Below the pieces are notes generated by a model. It did not search any database. It was given only the letters and a program-made list of their open reading frames with translations, and was not told where the DNA came from. Made by a program: the position numbers and the translations under genes. From Acanthococcus lagerstroemiae (lineage: Eukaryota; Arthropoda; Insecta; Hemiptera; Eriococcidae), in contig CM063110.1 of NCBI GenBank assembly GCA_031841125.1, positions 58,937,946-59,001,945 of the forward strand: a stretch of DNA of 64,000 bases. The letters are read 5' to 3'. Positions within the stretch are counted from its first letter, which is position 1. Every line of letters begins with the position of its first letter. Below, piece by piece: positions 45,471 through 56,724 of the stretch.

Positions 45471-46448
45471 TATGGTGATGTACCCATGCCAGTTTGGCTC
45501 CCCAGACACTACACCCCTGGCCTCAAAAACTACCTTTCTGAGCATCGTCTAGGTGACCAGAGGGACGTCTTGAGGCTGGCCTCAAAACTGTAGGTAACCC
45601 TCCCTGTCCCTCGTGCTCTATGTCATGAATAGCCACACAAATACATTCTACTTCATGGAATACTAAAAAGTGTAGAGAATAACCATTGCTTCCCAAAAGG
45701 GACGTCCTTCCAGGCTGGAATGTAAGTGTCGAGGTAGAGTTCTTAGCAGTGTTGTCAGATTACAGCAGGCAACTTTCGGTATTCGGTAGTTTTCGAAATC
45801 CGTACAGTATCCGTACAGTGAACTTTCCTCAACTGCCATTCTTTCTGATCTGGTGGTAACACGCCCTGCGATTGTAATGCCTTGTTTATGAACTGGCGGC
45901 GGTTACAAGACGTGTTATGTTTCCACCTCGATTGGTACTGGCGTTGCTGTGTTCGCTAGGATGTTAGTGGGGATATTTGAATATCACTAGCTTTCCGGTA
46001 TTGCTAGGACTCGAACCTGAGGCGCAAGGATTGCGAAGCGGGTATGTTACCACTTGGCCACACAGTGCCTCTGGGCATTCAACAGTTAAGGACATTTCAT
46101 TTGCTCGGATACTGTGCGGATTTCGAAAACCACCAAAAACCGATAGTTGCCCACTGTAATCTAGCACAACTGCTAAGATCTCTACCTCGACACTTACATT
46201 CCAGCCTGGAAGAACGTCCCAGTTGGGAAGTAATGTTTATTCTTTACAGTTTTTAGAATTATAAGAAGTAGAATATATTTGCGTGGCTATTCATGAAATA
46301 GAGTACGAGGGACAGAGAAGGTTATCTAAAGTTTCAGGGCCTGCCTCAAGACGTCCCTCTGATCACCTAGACGATACTCGAAAGGGTAATTTCCGAGGCC
46401 ACGGGTGCGGTGTCTGGGGAGCCAGATTGGCGTGGGTACATCACCATA
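45471..46448. mobile_element. 978-bp foldback element with ~345-bp arms
   Basis: 45471-45815 and 46105-46448 are inverted copies of each other, about 85% by eye. Shared words include TATGGTGATGTACCCA, GGCTCCCCAGACAC, ATCGTCTAGGTGA, CAGAGGGACGTCTTGAGGC, CCAGGCTGGAATGTAAGTG and CGAAATCCG. The about 289-bp spacer contains a tRNA-like sequence. No protein frame spans it. No clear target duplication at the ends. Confidence 0.85.
45998..46069 (-). tRNA. tRNA-like sequence inside the foldback spacer
   Basis: Minus strand: A-box TGTGGCCAAGTGGTAAC, B-box GGTTCGAGTCC and a T-arm with one mismatch. Acceptor candidates GGCACTG and AGCAATACC do not pair and the anticodon loop is ambiguous. A SINE head is more likely than a working tRNA. 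Its position between the two arms is notable. Confidence 0.5.
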
Positions 46449-46583
46449 GGCTCCACTAAGTACAAGACATAGTTCGTTATATAAATTTATTATAATTCAA
46501 AGTAAGTCTACAAGGAGCAGATTCATTTATCTATTTTTTTTTTTAATGTAAGTTACAGAAACCTGATTTCATTTAAAGGTAAA

Positions 46584-46616
<33 letters not shown>
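46584..46616. repeat. (AAT)n microsatellite
   Basis: About eleven ATA/AAT units. Confidence 0.85.
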
Positions 46617-46622
<6 letters not shown>

Positions 46623-46982
46623 GCATATTGCTCGCCAAGACGTATTGACTGGTGCACTGGACATGGTATACAGTCAAAAACTGAGCTTAGACAACGAAGT
46701 TGAAATTTATATGTTTCATTGAAACAGGTCAAGTCCGGGACTTAACTTGCTCTCTAGTGTAGTCCGAAATTCGGTGACTTTTGAAATATTTTACTTCAGT
46801 GGCTAAATTCGTTTCTTTTGTTCTGATAACCCACCAACCAAAATTTCCTTGAATTCGAAGAATCTCGATGGAGGTGGTCAAGCTTAAAATAGCTGCAGAG
46901 TTGCTTTAAAGTTCCCAAAACATCGAGTTCGGTCGATACAATTGATTTTACCATAAAAAATCGTACTCATTAGTGTAAGGAT

Positions 46983-48002
46983 GAAGTATCTACCCAGAAT
47001 TAAATAAAAAAATTAAAGGTCAGTGACTTCTGTTGAATTCGGGGTAAAAACTACACGGTCTCAAACTTTAAATAATATCAAAAACCGAACAAAAACATGA
47101 CAAAGATTGTCTACTCGAATTTCAGAAGTACTAAATCCATTTACAACATTTTTTGGTACAAACTCGTATTTTGAAGATTCTAGTGCGGGTGCAGAACATA
47201 AAAATTAATATCGTCAAATATATTGAAAATGAGGTTTTAGGAGTCGCTGAACTCGTTTTTCGGGTCACCTCGACTGTAACCCCTAACAATGAGGGCCCAG
47301 GGGTCGGTGTGGACAAGAAAACTTTAATTCAACGTTACTTCAAGTGTATCATTAACAGGGTTGTGGCATCGCTGTATTCGTTTTTGTGGTTATTTTAGCT
47401 GTAACCCCTACCAACAATAGTCCAGGGGAAGCAGGGCCGTGAAAACTTTGAAATTATTCAAACTGAAGCTTCAAGTATAATCGATAGTAGGGTTTTTGTA
47501 GTCACTGAATTCATTTGTGAAGTTATTTTTCAAGTCCCAGTCCTCGTGGACGATTATCGGAGGGGATTTCAGGACGAGAAAAAATATCAAACATCAATTT
47601 AGTGACTACAGAAACCCTATTATCGATAAATATTGAATAATATCGAAGTTTGTAGGGTTATGTCTCCGGTGGATCATTGTGGTAGGAATTTTAGTTGAAA
47701 TTATCTCAAAAACAAATTCAATGACTCCTAGAACCCCGTGTTTGATGTACTTATCGGTACTGTTTGTGATTTTTAAGTTCTGTCTCTCATTGGAGCCTGC
47801 AAAATGGGTAGGTATTTCAACCAAAAAGTATCATAAATGGATTTAGCATTTCCGAAATTTAGTTGACACTCGTTTTCATGTTTTTATTCGGTTGCTGTGG
47901 TTCTGTTATGTTCAAACTTCGAAATGTGTACTTTTTACAGTTTCAACAGGAGTCATTGATTTTTGAATAACCTTTTGCTCAGTATTCTCGGTAGGTACTT
48001 AC
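46983..48002. mobile_element. Second foldback, ~1.02 kb, with tandem units in the arms
   Basis: The outer ends match inverted: GAAGTATCTACCCAGAAT with AAGTACCTACCGAGAAT, GTCAGTGACTTCTGTTGAA with GTCAATGACTCCTGTTGAA-like text, and CTAAATCCATTT in both arms. Toward the centre, GATAGTAGGGTTTTTGTAGT is mirrored by GATAATAGGGTTTCTGTAGT. The left arm carries three diverged units of about 130 bp (near 47226, 47366 and 47490), each with a GTnnCTGAAnTCnTTTnTG core; the right arm has about two. The symmetry centre is near 47550. No protein frame. Confidence 0.65.
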
Positions 48003-49480
48003 TCCAACCTCAAACAAATAAAAACGACTTCCTAAGTAATCAAACAAATTTCTTAACTCAACTGGATGTTTTAGAAGTCTTTGAAAAAAAGTTCAGATTT
48101 CTTCATGGGGAATGTTAAACTCGACGTCTGCCCAACAGGATTTTTCAAAATTGTTTGATTAAAAAGAAAAATTTGGCTCGTAGGTTTCAAACTGAAAAAA
48201 AAACTAGTTTAGAAATTGAGAGCAAAATATTTTCAAAAATCGCCAAATTTTGGATTACCTTACTGTTTATGTGTGTTTAGGTTTGTATCATTACTGTTTT
48301 GAATTACTAATCTAGAACTATATTTTTAAAGCAATATTTCTATATTTCAGTATAGACTGTTTATGCATTAAAAATATTCAAGAAACCAAAAAATGAGTGT
48401 ATATGCTCTAGAGCCGGTCAAGTTCATTTCGATTATTTCAGCAGGTGTGATGGCGAGTAGAATTTTCACTATGACATAGGGTCCCCAAAGGCTGCGTCCA
48501 TCTTTTCATTTCAAATATTTCAGTGTTCATACAGTTAGGTAGGTAAACCATGAAACTTTTTTTTTGTCTCCTGAAAAATTGATAAAATATGATCTAAAAT
48601 GTTGAAAAAAAAAAAAGTCGGTAAAAAAAATTATTTATAAATTCACAAGCTGGCCGAAACGTATTAAGAAAGCACTACATTTCAAAATTTGATTCGTCGC
48701 GATACTCCAACTTCAAAATCTCCTCATCATCCCAAGTTTTATCCTAGAATTCTTTTTTCAAATTATTCTGAATTTTATCCCTACCAAGCTCTAACCCTTG
48801 CAGTTGGACTCCAGTTTTGTAAAGGGTACATATTCAAATATTTCGTGATGCAGGTAAAATCCTTACGTAAATCCCGTGCAACTTCAAGCAATTTGCCATA
48901 CAGGTGAATATAATTCAAAATGACTGAAAATCTTATGGCAATGCTACTTCATGATAGAGAACAAGAGCAGGGGTAGTCTACCCAATTTTCGAAAATGTGG
49001 AGAAGAACGAACACTCAAAAATCTACTGCTGCGCTTGCAAATGCCAGTGAAATGCAATATTTTTAGCACTTTCGAGCGAGTCTGAGCAGTATTCCCATAA
49101 AATCTCGACCAGAATACAAAAAGCAAAAAATGAATTTACGTGTTGATAAAAAGAGTTCGAGTTATTCCGGAACACCATACTTCGTATGTTTGTGTGTATG
49201 CGTTGCTAGATGTATGAATACGTCACAACCATTAAGCGGATAATAGAGTGAATATTTTATAGCGAAGAGACCGGATTAGCGATTTAGTTAATGGCCGAAC
49301 TAATTTAGCAGCATTCAGAAAGTGCTGTATAACAATACACCACATTTTGAATTATAAATAAGCAAATCAATTAATATATAAGCAGACCATCGGCGAAAAC
49401 AGTGGCACGAAAAAGTTACAGTTCTGTGATTTTCATTCTAAGTTGTGGCATGTTGAAATTTTCACCGAGGTGAGTATATT
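48003..49480. other. Stretch without a recognisable gene
   Basis: No repeat or protein supported. Confidence 0.45.
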
Positions 49481-49840
49481 AGGGTGGGTTGAAAAATGTG
49501 AAGTCCGAGTTTGAAAACACAATAGGGTGGGAAGAACGGAATGTCGTATCAAATAAGAGTATCCATATTTTATTTCATTTCTTAGATAAAATTTTGTGCC
49601 CTTATCAGGCTCTTAATAATTTAAAAACACCACGTTTTTATAAAATTTAAAGTTCGATTTTGAGGAGGGGTGGGTGATGAAAATGTCCTATAGATTAATA
49701 ATAACCATATTTTACTGTATTTTTTGTATCAAGTCTTGAGCCCTTTACCGAACACTCAAGTTATTCAAAATTTTGCCTTTTTAATAAGAAAATTGAGGGC
49801 GCAAGCATTACTTTAAAAAAATGAAATAACATGTGGAGGT
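49481..49840. repeat. Two diverged direct units of ~150 bp
   Basis: ATCCATATTTTATTTCATTT and TAACCATATTTTACTGTATT each open a unit. Both continue with a ...nTCTTGAnnnAAAnTTTTGTGCCCTTTATC-like run, then AAnTTATTnAAAAnTTT. Degenerate. Confidence 0.4.
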
Positions 49841-49908
49841 TATTACTCGATACAATATCTGTCTTTCCTTTCCTACTGTGTTCTCAAAGCAGATCTCAGG
49901 GGCGAAAC

Positions 49909-50166
49909 TGTAGGGATTGAAACAACCCCTCCCAATAATTTGGCAGTCGGCAAACTTTGAAACAGTTCATTCGAATTTTTCATTTTTTATGAATGTTTGT
50001 TTATTGATTTTTTATTTTTTTTCAATTAAAAATTATTTCGAATAGAAAATCGAAAATTTTTAAATTTTTAAAAGATTTTGTCGACGAATTTTTAGGTTTC
50101 AAAAAATAGTTGTCGGCAAATTTTTCTTCTTCACCTCCCCAAACTGAAAGTCAAATTTCGTTTCCG
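49909..50166 (+). mobile_element. Family D hAT-like MITE, uninterrupted copy
   Basis: Starts CAGGGGCGAAACTGTAGGG and ends AAATTTCGTTTCCG. Inside are CAATAATTTGGCAGTCGGC, GAATTTTTCATTTT and GTTGTCGGCAAATTTTTC. It is the best reference for the family. The upstream flank TTATTACTCGATACAATA recurs at 52408. The downstream flank (CTGTCAGAGACTAGTCAGTC) recurs inverted at 11700-11828. Confidence 0.65.
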
Positions 50167-50329
50167 AAAATGGAGTACCCGGGACTCCTGTCAGAGACTA
50201 GTCAGTCAAAAGCCGCAGGTTTCAAGCTAAGTATCGAACGTTATCGGAAAGGTTAAAACAAAGCTGAGATGTGGAAGATTTTTCTAAAATCTATGCAGAA
50301 ATGAGCAATTTTTCGATTTAAAACTCGTT

Positions 50330-50700
50330 TTTTCGAAAGATTTTTGCTCGAGTAGTAATTTTACCTCCATTTTCGAACAATAGTTCTCTAATATCGGTGA
50401 TTTAAAAAAAATACTTCAATTTTCGACTTTGTTTCCCTTGAAAATATTACTTTGCCCCCTCCCCCGAAATCCTGGCTACGCCACTGATTGAATTTGGTGC
50501 CAAAATTCATAATCAAAACTGGTGATTCAACTTCACAACAATCCACTGAAAAAAATTGAATACTAACGAGAAAAATAAAAGGAATTCGTTATTTTTATTC
50601 ACGAAATTTTGCCAGGGGAGGCTCCGGCAAGCGTTAAGGGATGCTCAGTACTCCCTAGGACCACTCTGGCTACGGGCCTGGCGTAATTATGATTTTTTAA
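50330..50700. other. Cluster of hAT-like MITE ends
   Basis: CTGGCTACGCCACTG at about 50472-50486 and CTGGCTACGGGCCTG at about 50667-50681 resemble hAT-type MITE termini (CAGTGGCGTAGCCAG read inverted). Their partners were not found, so element limits are unknown. Confidence 0.35.
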
Positions 50701-51129
50701 ATGGTGGTATCTCTGCCTAGGGGGGGAGCTCAAGATACCTTTAGAAGGGGCTCAGCCCCAGCTTGTTCCCCATGGCTACGGGGCTGTCTAAAAGTTGAAA
50801 GCAAAAGACTTTTTTTACAGTGTCACAAGCTGAATCCAACAGCAAATGTTCTATTATTTAATTTACGTGCTTTGGTCCTGGTGAATATAGGAGGGAAATT
50901 TAGTCTGGAACCAAAGTCAAAACCCACATGTTTTTCCCATAAGAACGAAAGGGAGCTTGTGGGACGGATTCCCCTAAATCCGATCGACCTGAATTTTTTT
51001 TTTTTGATTGATTTCATTGGAACCAATTTAGGAGACGAATTAGAGGAAATTCAGGAAAAAAATCACCAAGAGTAAATAACAATCACCTTATTGTGTAAAG
51101 GAAGTTGTGTGTTCCTCTCAAGTATTCCT
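50701..51129. other. Stretch without a recognisable gene
   Basis: Open stretch 50701-51075 (124 codons) overlaps a hAT-like end (CCATGGCTACGGGGCTG near 50770) and matches no family. I see nothing else. Confidence 0.35.
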
Positions 51130-51330
51130 AACATCCTTCCAGCTTACCCTCCCTGACTAGGGTATGCTCATGTGTGCAAATGTGAGTGCTTGGAGGATAA
51201 GGTTCCAATCTGCATTTGCAAGGACAAAACTATGGGGGGGGGGGGGTAAAAAGACCCAATAATTTTTACAGTCGGCAAATTTTGAAACTGTCCATTTGAA
51301 TTTTTCATTTTCTAAGGTATAATGTTTTAA
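51130..51330 (+). repeat. Partial family D plus flank unit
   Basis: Inverse of 11265-11560: CATCCTTCCAGCTTACCCTC, GGGTATGCTCATG, then AATCTGCATTTGCA, a poly-G run and TCGGCAAATTTTGAAACTGT. Confidence 0.6.
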
Positions 51331-51689
51331 TGAAGCCTAAAAATGTCTTGAACAAATTCGGAAGATCCTTGAAGTCTCAGAGAAGCCTGAAAGAGTCCTA
51401 AAAGTTGTACATAAGTAGGAGGAGGAGGTCTTGATGGGTCAAAAGAGTCTTATTGTCTTAGAATTAAATGAATCCAAGAAACCTCTCGGATGGTGTACGT
51501 TTACACAAAGGGTCGAGGAAGGAGAATGTCTCAAGCGGCTCACTATAAAAAAGGCGGTTCAAAAATAAGGTAAAAAGAGGAACTAAGGAAGGAAGATGAA
51601 TTAAGAGTAGAATAATGGCAACTTTTTCTGAAAGCACAAGGACGTTCTCAAAAATTAGTCCCTGGGCCCATATTTTGCTTCTGTTTTAT

Positions 51690-52195
51690 TTTATTTTTCA
51701 GTTAAGAAATATTTTGATTGAAAAATCGGCAAGTTTTCAAATTTCTAAAATGTTTTGTCGGCGAATTTTTAGTTTTCAAAAAATATTTGTCGGCAAATTT
51801 TCCTCTCCCCCCCCTCAAACTGAAAGTCAAGTTTCGCCTCTGGGAGATCTTCACAGATTGTGGTATTTAAAAAAAAAAAATTAAGGTCCAGTAGAGAGCT
51901 GAAGACAGAAACGAAACTTGACTTTCAGTTGGGATGAAGGGTGGAGAAGAAAAATTTGCCGGCAAATATTTTTTAAACTAAAAACTCGCCAACAAAATTT
52001 GTAAAAAATTAAAAATTTGCCGATTTTTTGATCAAAACATTTTTAAATAAAAAGACAAAAACAAACAAACAAATAACGTTCCTAAAAAATGAAAAATTCC
52101 CATGAACAGCTTCAAAATTTGCTAACTGCCAAATTATTGGGGGTGTTTTAAACCCCCACACCCATCCAACACCTCATAGTTCTGTCCTTGGCTGA
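51690..52195. repeat. Head-to-head pair of family D copies
   Basis: 51690-51845 is a half copy reading plus and ending GTTTCGCCTCTGG. 51905-52195 is a nearly full copy reading minus, starting AACGAAACTTGACTTTCAG. The inner ends are separated by about 65 bp. Together they form an about 150-bp-arm hairpin. Confidence 0.65.
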
Positions 52196-54567
52196 AGACT
52201 TGATATAAAAAATACAAACTATTATTACTCTTACTAGTACCATAAAGGGGGGCTACTTTGAACAGTGACGCCTTCAAACTCCAGCGCGCGCTGGTGGTAA
52301 AGTTATGAACTATTTTTTGCGTTCCTTCGACACTAGTCAGCTGGAAACTTGAAGAAAGAGTCCATATTAGTTGTCTGGGAATGTTTTCGTTAAATAAGAC
52401 ATTGGTGTTATTACTCGATACAATACTCTTTTCTTTCCCCCCCCCCACCGTTGCGTTTTCAGATCTAAAAAATCTCCAAATTCGGTATTTCTAAGAACGG
52501 CCTACCCCTAGCGTATAGGTATGCTCCAGTAGGAAATTCAAAAAGAAATCCTTGGGGGGGATTTATAACGCAGCTGCGCTTACCCTGGGACAGGAGTATG
52601 ACATTCGCTATACTTTCGAAAAGAAGGATCAATAGATTCGCTAAGACTATTCCGAACTAACGACTCATTTTAATACTTCTAGGCGTAATTAAGGCTCTTC
52701 AAGGCATTATAAAGTTTTCTTCAAGTCTTCTAGTTGTTAACACTCTTCTCCTACTTATTGAAGTCTATATTCTATCTGATTTCTAATCCTTGGCCTATAG
52801 AGAGCAAAGGTTTTCTGTAGTCACACCCATTCGTACCTGCTCTTGAGTATCCTCTGAAAAATTTTATTTGCTAAAAATACGTAAGTTAATATCTTCTCTC
52901 CATTTAGTTTGTTGTCTTCCTATTTATCATTTTCGGTGTGAAAGATACCAAAATGTGGTTTTATACGTCTACCGATTCTTCAGTATTTATGAAGACTCTT
53001 AATATTCTTAAAATCAGATAAGATTCTCCAATGATAAATTTAAACTTTTTAAGATTTATTCAGACAGGATCTAGATCAAAATTTACTGTTCAAGATTTAT
53101 TCAAGACATTTTATGAGTCTTCCAGACTTCATTAAGTGTCTTCAAAATTTGATCAATACTTTCTGAAATTCTTCCATGCATGTTACCAGATTTGATTTTG
53201 GGATTCTTCCAGACTTGAATAAAGATTTTTAACGCTTTATCGACATTTTCTTCCACTCTCACATTTTCGTAACACTCCCCAAGAGTAGTAAATGGTTCTA
53301 CGATTTCTTAAAACTAGCTGTGATTCTTTAATGGTACTTCATTAGCTTCTCTCAAGCTTCTTCTTGTAAATATTTCGTTTGAAACTCGCATACTATTCAA
53401 TGTTCGTTGAAGAATCATTTTTGATTTCTTCAAATTTTATTAAAAGTTTTCAAAATTTGATCAAGACTTGCCAACATTTTCCCCTACGTATTTAAGATAC
53501 TTTGAGACTTTCTTAAAAACGTTTCCAGGCGTTTCTAAACTTAGTTACCTACTGATCGCTACCATTGTTGGAGAATCAATCAAGGTATATTGTCATCCGT
53601 CCAGATTTTTGCTAACATTTGAAGACCCTTCCAAACATCATTACTACTCTTGAGATCTTCTTTTGATTTTTGTTTTCAAGTTTTCCCGGATAGTTTTATT
53701 TGTTTGTTTCAACTTACGGACAATGAAGGATCCTCAAATTTTGTCACGTGGTTGTATTACCCTCATCAGCCTTACAGTTGAAATGACAAGCCCAAGTAGA
53801 TGTTATAGTTGAAATGTCACCTTTACTGAACCTTCAGTAGAAGAGTCGACTCAGTAGGAAACAAGAGCACTTGAAAGTTCTGGTTCTCGGGTGGTGCCGT
53901 TTCGATCCGACCTCGCGTTCAAAACATGAAAGGGGAAGATCGCGAAACACCTTGTTTAATAAAGGGTTTATTAAAACATCCGTGATGATAGGGCCAAATA
54001 TTTGTATATAATTAACTAGCGACAAACTGTACTCTCGCTGAAGATAATATTCCATTTCGGCGAGAATTCCACCTCGAATGCTGAACCGACATGGCAATTC
54101 ATAAACTTTTTCGTGACATTTCTGCCATCCCTCATTAAACCTTAAAGAGAATAATGAAATATCTAGTATTCATTCATCGGTTTCGTTATTTTTTCGTTGG
54201 CGTTCAATAATATACTTCGGTATTTACATTCGAGAGGAAGAATTTCCGACACGATTCGTGATAGCGCGGCAAAAAATGAAGGTTTTATATCAGAGCAAAT
54301 AAAAAAAAAAAAAAAAAAAACTTATCGGAATCACGTCGCGTCCGTTTCATGGAGCAATTCATTTTTTTTTATATTGTCGTATTCTCATTTACGAAACGGC
54401 GATAGATGGTGCTCGGAGAATTGTTCGAACCAATACGAATAGTATTTTGCATTGCACTAAAAACAACAACAGAAAACAGCTACAAAAAAGCTTTTCTGAA
54501 CGTCGTTTTTACGGATCTTTCACAAATAGTTTTATTTTCGATCACTTTCTTCCACTTCAAGTTTAGA
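52196..54567. other. Stretch without a recognisable gene; TCTTC-rich degenerate region
   Basis: 52395-52470 repeats the flank seen at 49845-49905. 52620-53700 is full of degenerate words such as TCTTCAAAATTTGATCAA and AAGACTTnTTAAGA without a clear period. 54299-54320 is an A-run. No protein recognised. Confidence 0.4.
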
Positions 54568-54717
54568 ATGGTAATCAGAAGCGCAAATAAGGCTCAAAAC
54601 ATGAAGGGCTTAGGCCCCGTTATTATGAAGCAACACCTACCCCCGCATCATTTTCTTTCGTAATGTTTCAGTGTTTGGGAGGCTAAGCCCCCACCTATTT
54701 GCGCCTATGATGGTAAT
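54568..54717. mobile_element. 134-bp hAT MITE with 8-bp target-site duplication
   Basis: The element at 54576-54709 starts CAGAAGCGCAAATAAGG and its other end, inverted, is CATAGGCGCAAATAGG. It is flanked on both sides by ATGGTAAT (54568-54575 and 54710-54717). An exact 8-bp duplication and CA-initial ends are the hallmark of the hAT superfamily. No coding content. Confidence 0.85.
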
Positions 54718-54759
54718 TATTCGTGAACTGTATCGATGACGTTGGGTCTATGGCAGTGC

Positions 54760-55210
54760 ACGCACGACAAATTGGCCCGGGGACACCCCACCCCCTAACC
54801 TGGAATTACCCCGATTGGGCTGCGTCAGGATAGCGGGAAACGCTTTGAGGTAAGCAGCCCGTCTACCTCCATTTCTCCTTCCGTCTCTTCTCGGCGGTGA
54901 ATCTACATCTACGGCGTCTTACTTGTATTCGTCTTGTTCAGTGTTGAGTTGCGCCAGATCTTCCCCTTCTTTTGGCTGCAGCAGCGACATCGCCGCTGTC
55001 GTCGTCGGTGTTTGTGGGGTGGCGTGTGCCGGCATTGGATGCTATGGCCACTGCCTTTGTCTTTGCCACTCTATGTCCACCTTGCGACTCAATGTCTTCT
55101 TGACAAAGGCAGCTACCCGATCCCATCCTGCTTTACTCTTCAGCATTATCGGGACCAGGCTCTCGGGTTTAAGCGGCTTAACGCATTTCGAAAAGCGGTC
55201 GCCCCGTAAC
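54760..55210 (-). pseudogene. R1-type LINE, C-terminal end
   Basis: The minus strand reads VKPLKPESLVPIMLKSKAGW, DRVAAFVKKTLSRK and then VDIEWQRQRQ with a stop. This is the SLVP-x-ML...GW-x-VA-x-F...KE-x-R tail found at the end of R1-type LINE proteins. The sequence is GC-richer than its surroundings, like the R1 body at 56.7-58.9 kb on the same strand. It is probably the 3' end of that copy, separated by the repeat block at 55.2-56.1 kb. Confidence 0.55.
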
Positions 55211-56140
55211 GCTCCCTTGACACGAATTCAGTTGTTGAAATTTCCACGATAATTTATTTTTCATCCAGCCATGGGTTGAGCGTTACTTCTGAGGCGAGAA
55301 TCGAAATCACGCTCGCCCCGATACGAAGCCAGTCTGTATAATGTAGCTTTTCATGGTGACAATTCAGTTCAGTGGTTGACATTTCCATGGAAATTTATTT
55401 TTCGTCCAGTCATGAGTATATTTGAGCGAAAACCGTTACACTCCCCCGACATGAAGCCAGTCCGTATGATGTAGCTCTTCATGATGACAATTCAGTTCAG
55501 TGGTTGACATTTCCATGGAAACATCTATTAACAACATGGCTGCAGACTGCAGTCGCGCAGCAACAACATCATGTCTTTGCTTTAGCACATAAAAAATTTC
55601 AAAAAATGTTACTTTAAAGCGTTACTTCACAGCCTTACGGGGAAAAAACCAGCTGATCAAGAGCTTTGGTACATAAATGAAAAAAGTGTTACATTTTGAG
55701 CGTTCCTTCTCCTGATCATACCCTAATAAAAAGAATTTCCATGGAAAATTCCTTTTTGTGAATGTTTTCAATACAATGATATAAATCGGGAAATTGATTT
55801 ATTGCATACTTTGGCTAGATTTGCTAGATTGATGGCCGAACCATTTTGGATTCACTTTGTGGATCGCAAATTGCAATTCCCTGACTTATATCTACTAAAA
55901 TGGATTTTGACATTTTCACGTCTTTGCTTTGGCACATAAAAATTTTCGAAAAACGTTACTTTTTGAGCGTTACTTTGGTAACAAAATAATTCCACGGAAA
56001 TTTTTTATTCTTCCAACCATCTTCAGTATTAAAAATTTCCATGAAAATGTACCGATTAATCATCAGTAAATGGATGATGAGTATCTTCACATGATACATG
56101 AAAATGTTCTCCCGTGATGGTACATCCGTCTGCGACATGA
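55205..56140 (-). repeat. 'KIKIN' repeat family, copy B, with internal duplications
   Basis: TTCAGTTCAGTGGTTGACAT and TTTCCATGGAAA occur at 55361-55393 and again at 55492-55522, after an earlier diverged unit at about 55218. GTCTTTGCTTTnGCACATAAAAA with a GTTACTTT run occurs near 55574 and 55920. It is the reverse of the copies at 8.8 and 62.8-63.9 kb. No open frame. Confidence 0.65.
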
Positions 56141-56724
56141 AGAATGAATAAATATATACCTAAATATTTCACTAGTTAATTCGCAGTCAATGTGGCCTTA
56201 TTAGCAAGTAACTGAAAAGATCTGGTCGAGCTGGCAGACGAGCTTATAGCGGCATTCAGGCCAGCCGGGTTTGAAGTAGATTTTGCTCCTTTTTGTTAGA
56301 AGTCAATGATGTTGGGCGGTAGTGAGAGCTAGAGACTGAATGGTACTACCGAAATTTCAGAATGACCGTAGATATAAAACGGTATTCTCCAACTATACGC
56401 TGTACTGCAGGATCTTGAATCACTACAATCCTGTTTCTCGGAAGATTACAAAATCCATTCTATTCCAGACAGGGGATGAGGATCCGCCGACTTCTCTCTT
56501 TCTGAGAAAATATATCGAACAACCTATCGAAATGATTTGTTTTCTGCTTTGTTGAATCCAAATATCATAGCAGGTTAAGATGTTTAACCCGCCCCCACAT
56601 AAGCCTTAAAATGAGGATTCTATGCTTCAAATAGGCGACACTAGCTACGCTTGAAAATATCGAAATAAAGGTTTTTGGATCGTATATTTCGATAATTATC
56701 ATAGATTTTTGACTAGATCTAGTG

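Noticed and set aside
45998..46069. Functional tRNA gene
   Set aside because: Acceptor strands do not pair and the anticodon loop is ambiguous, although the A and B boxes are good; kept as tRNA-like only.
54923..55252. Plus-strand open frame of 109 codons, Cys/Gly-rich
   Set aside because: Antisense to the R1-like C-terminal region on the minus strand; no motif of its own.
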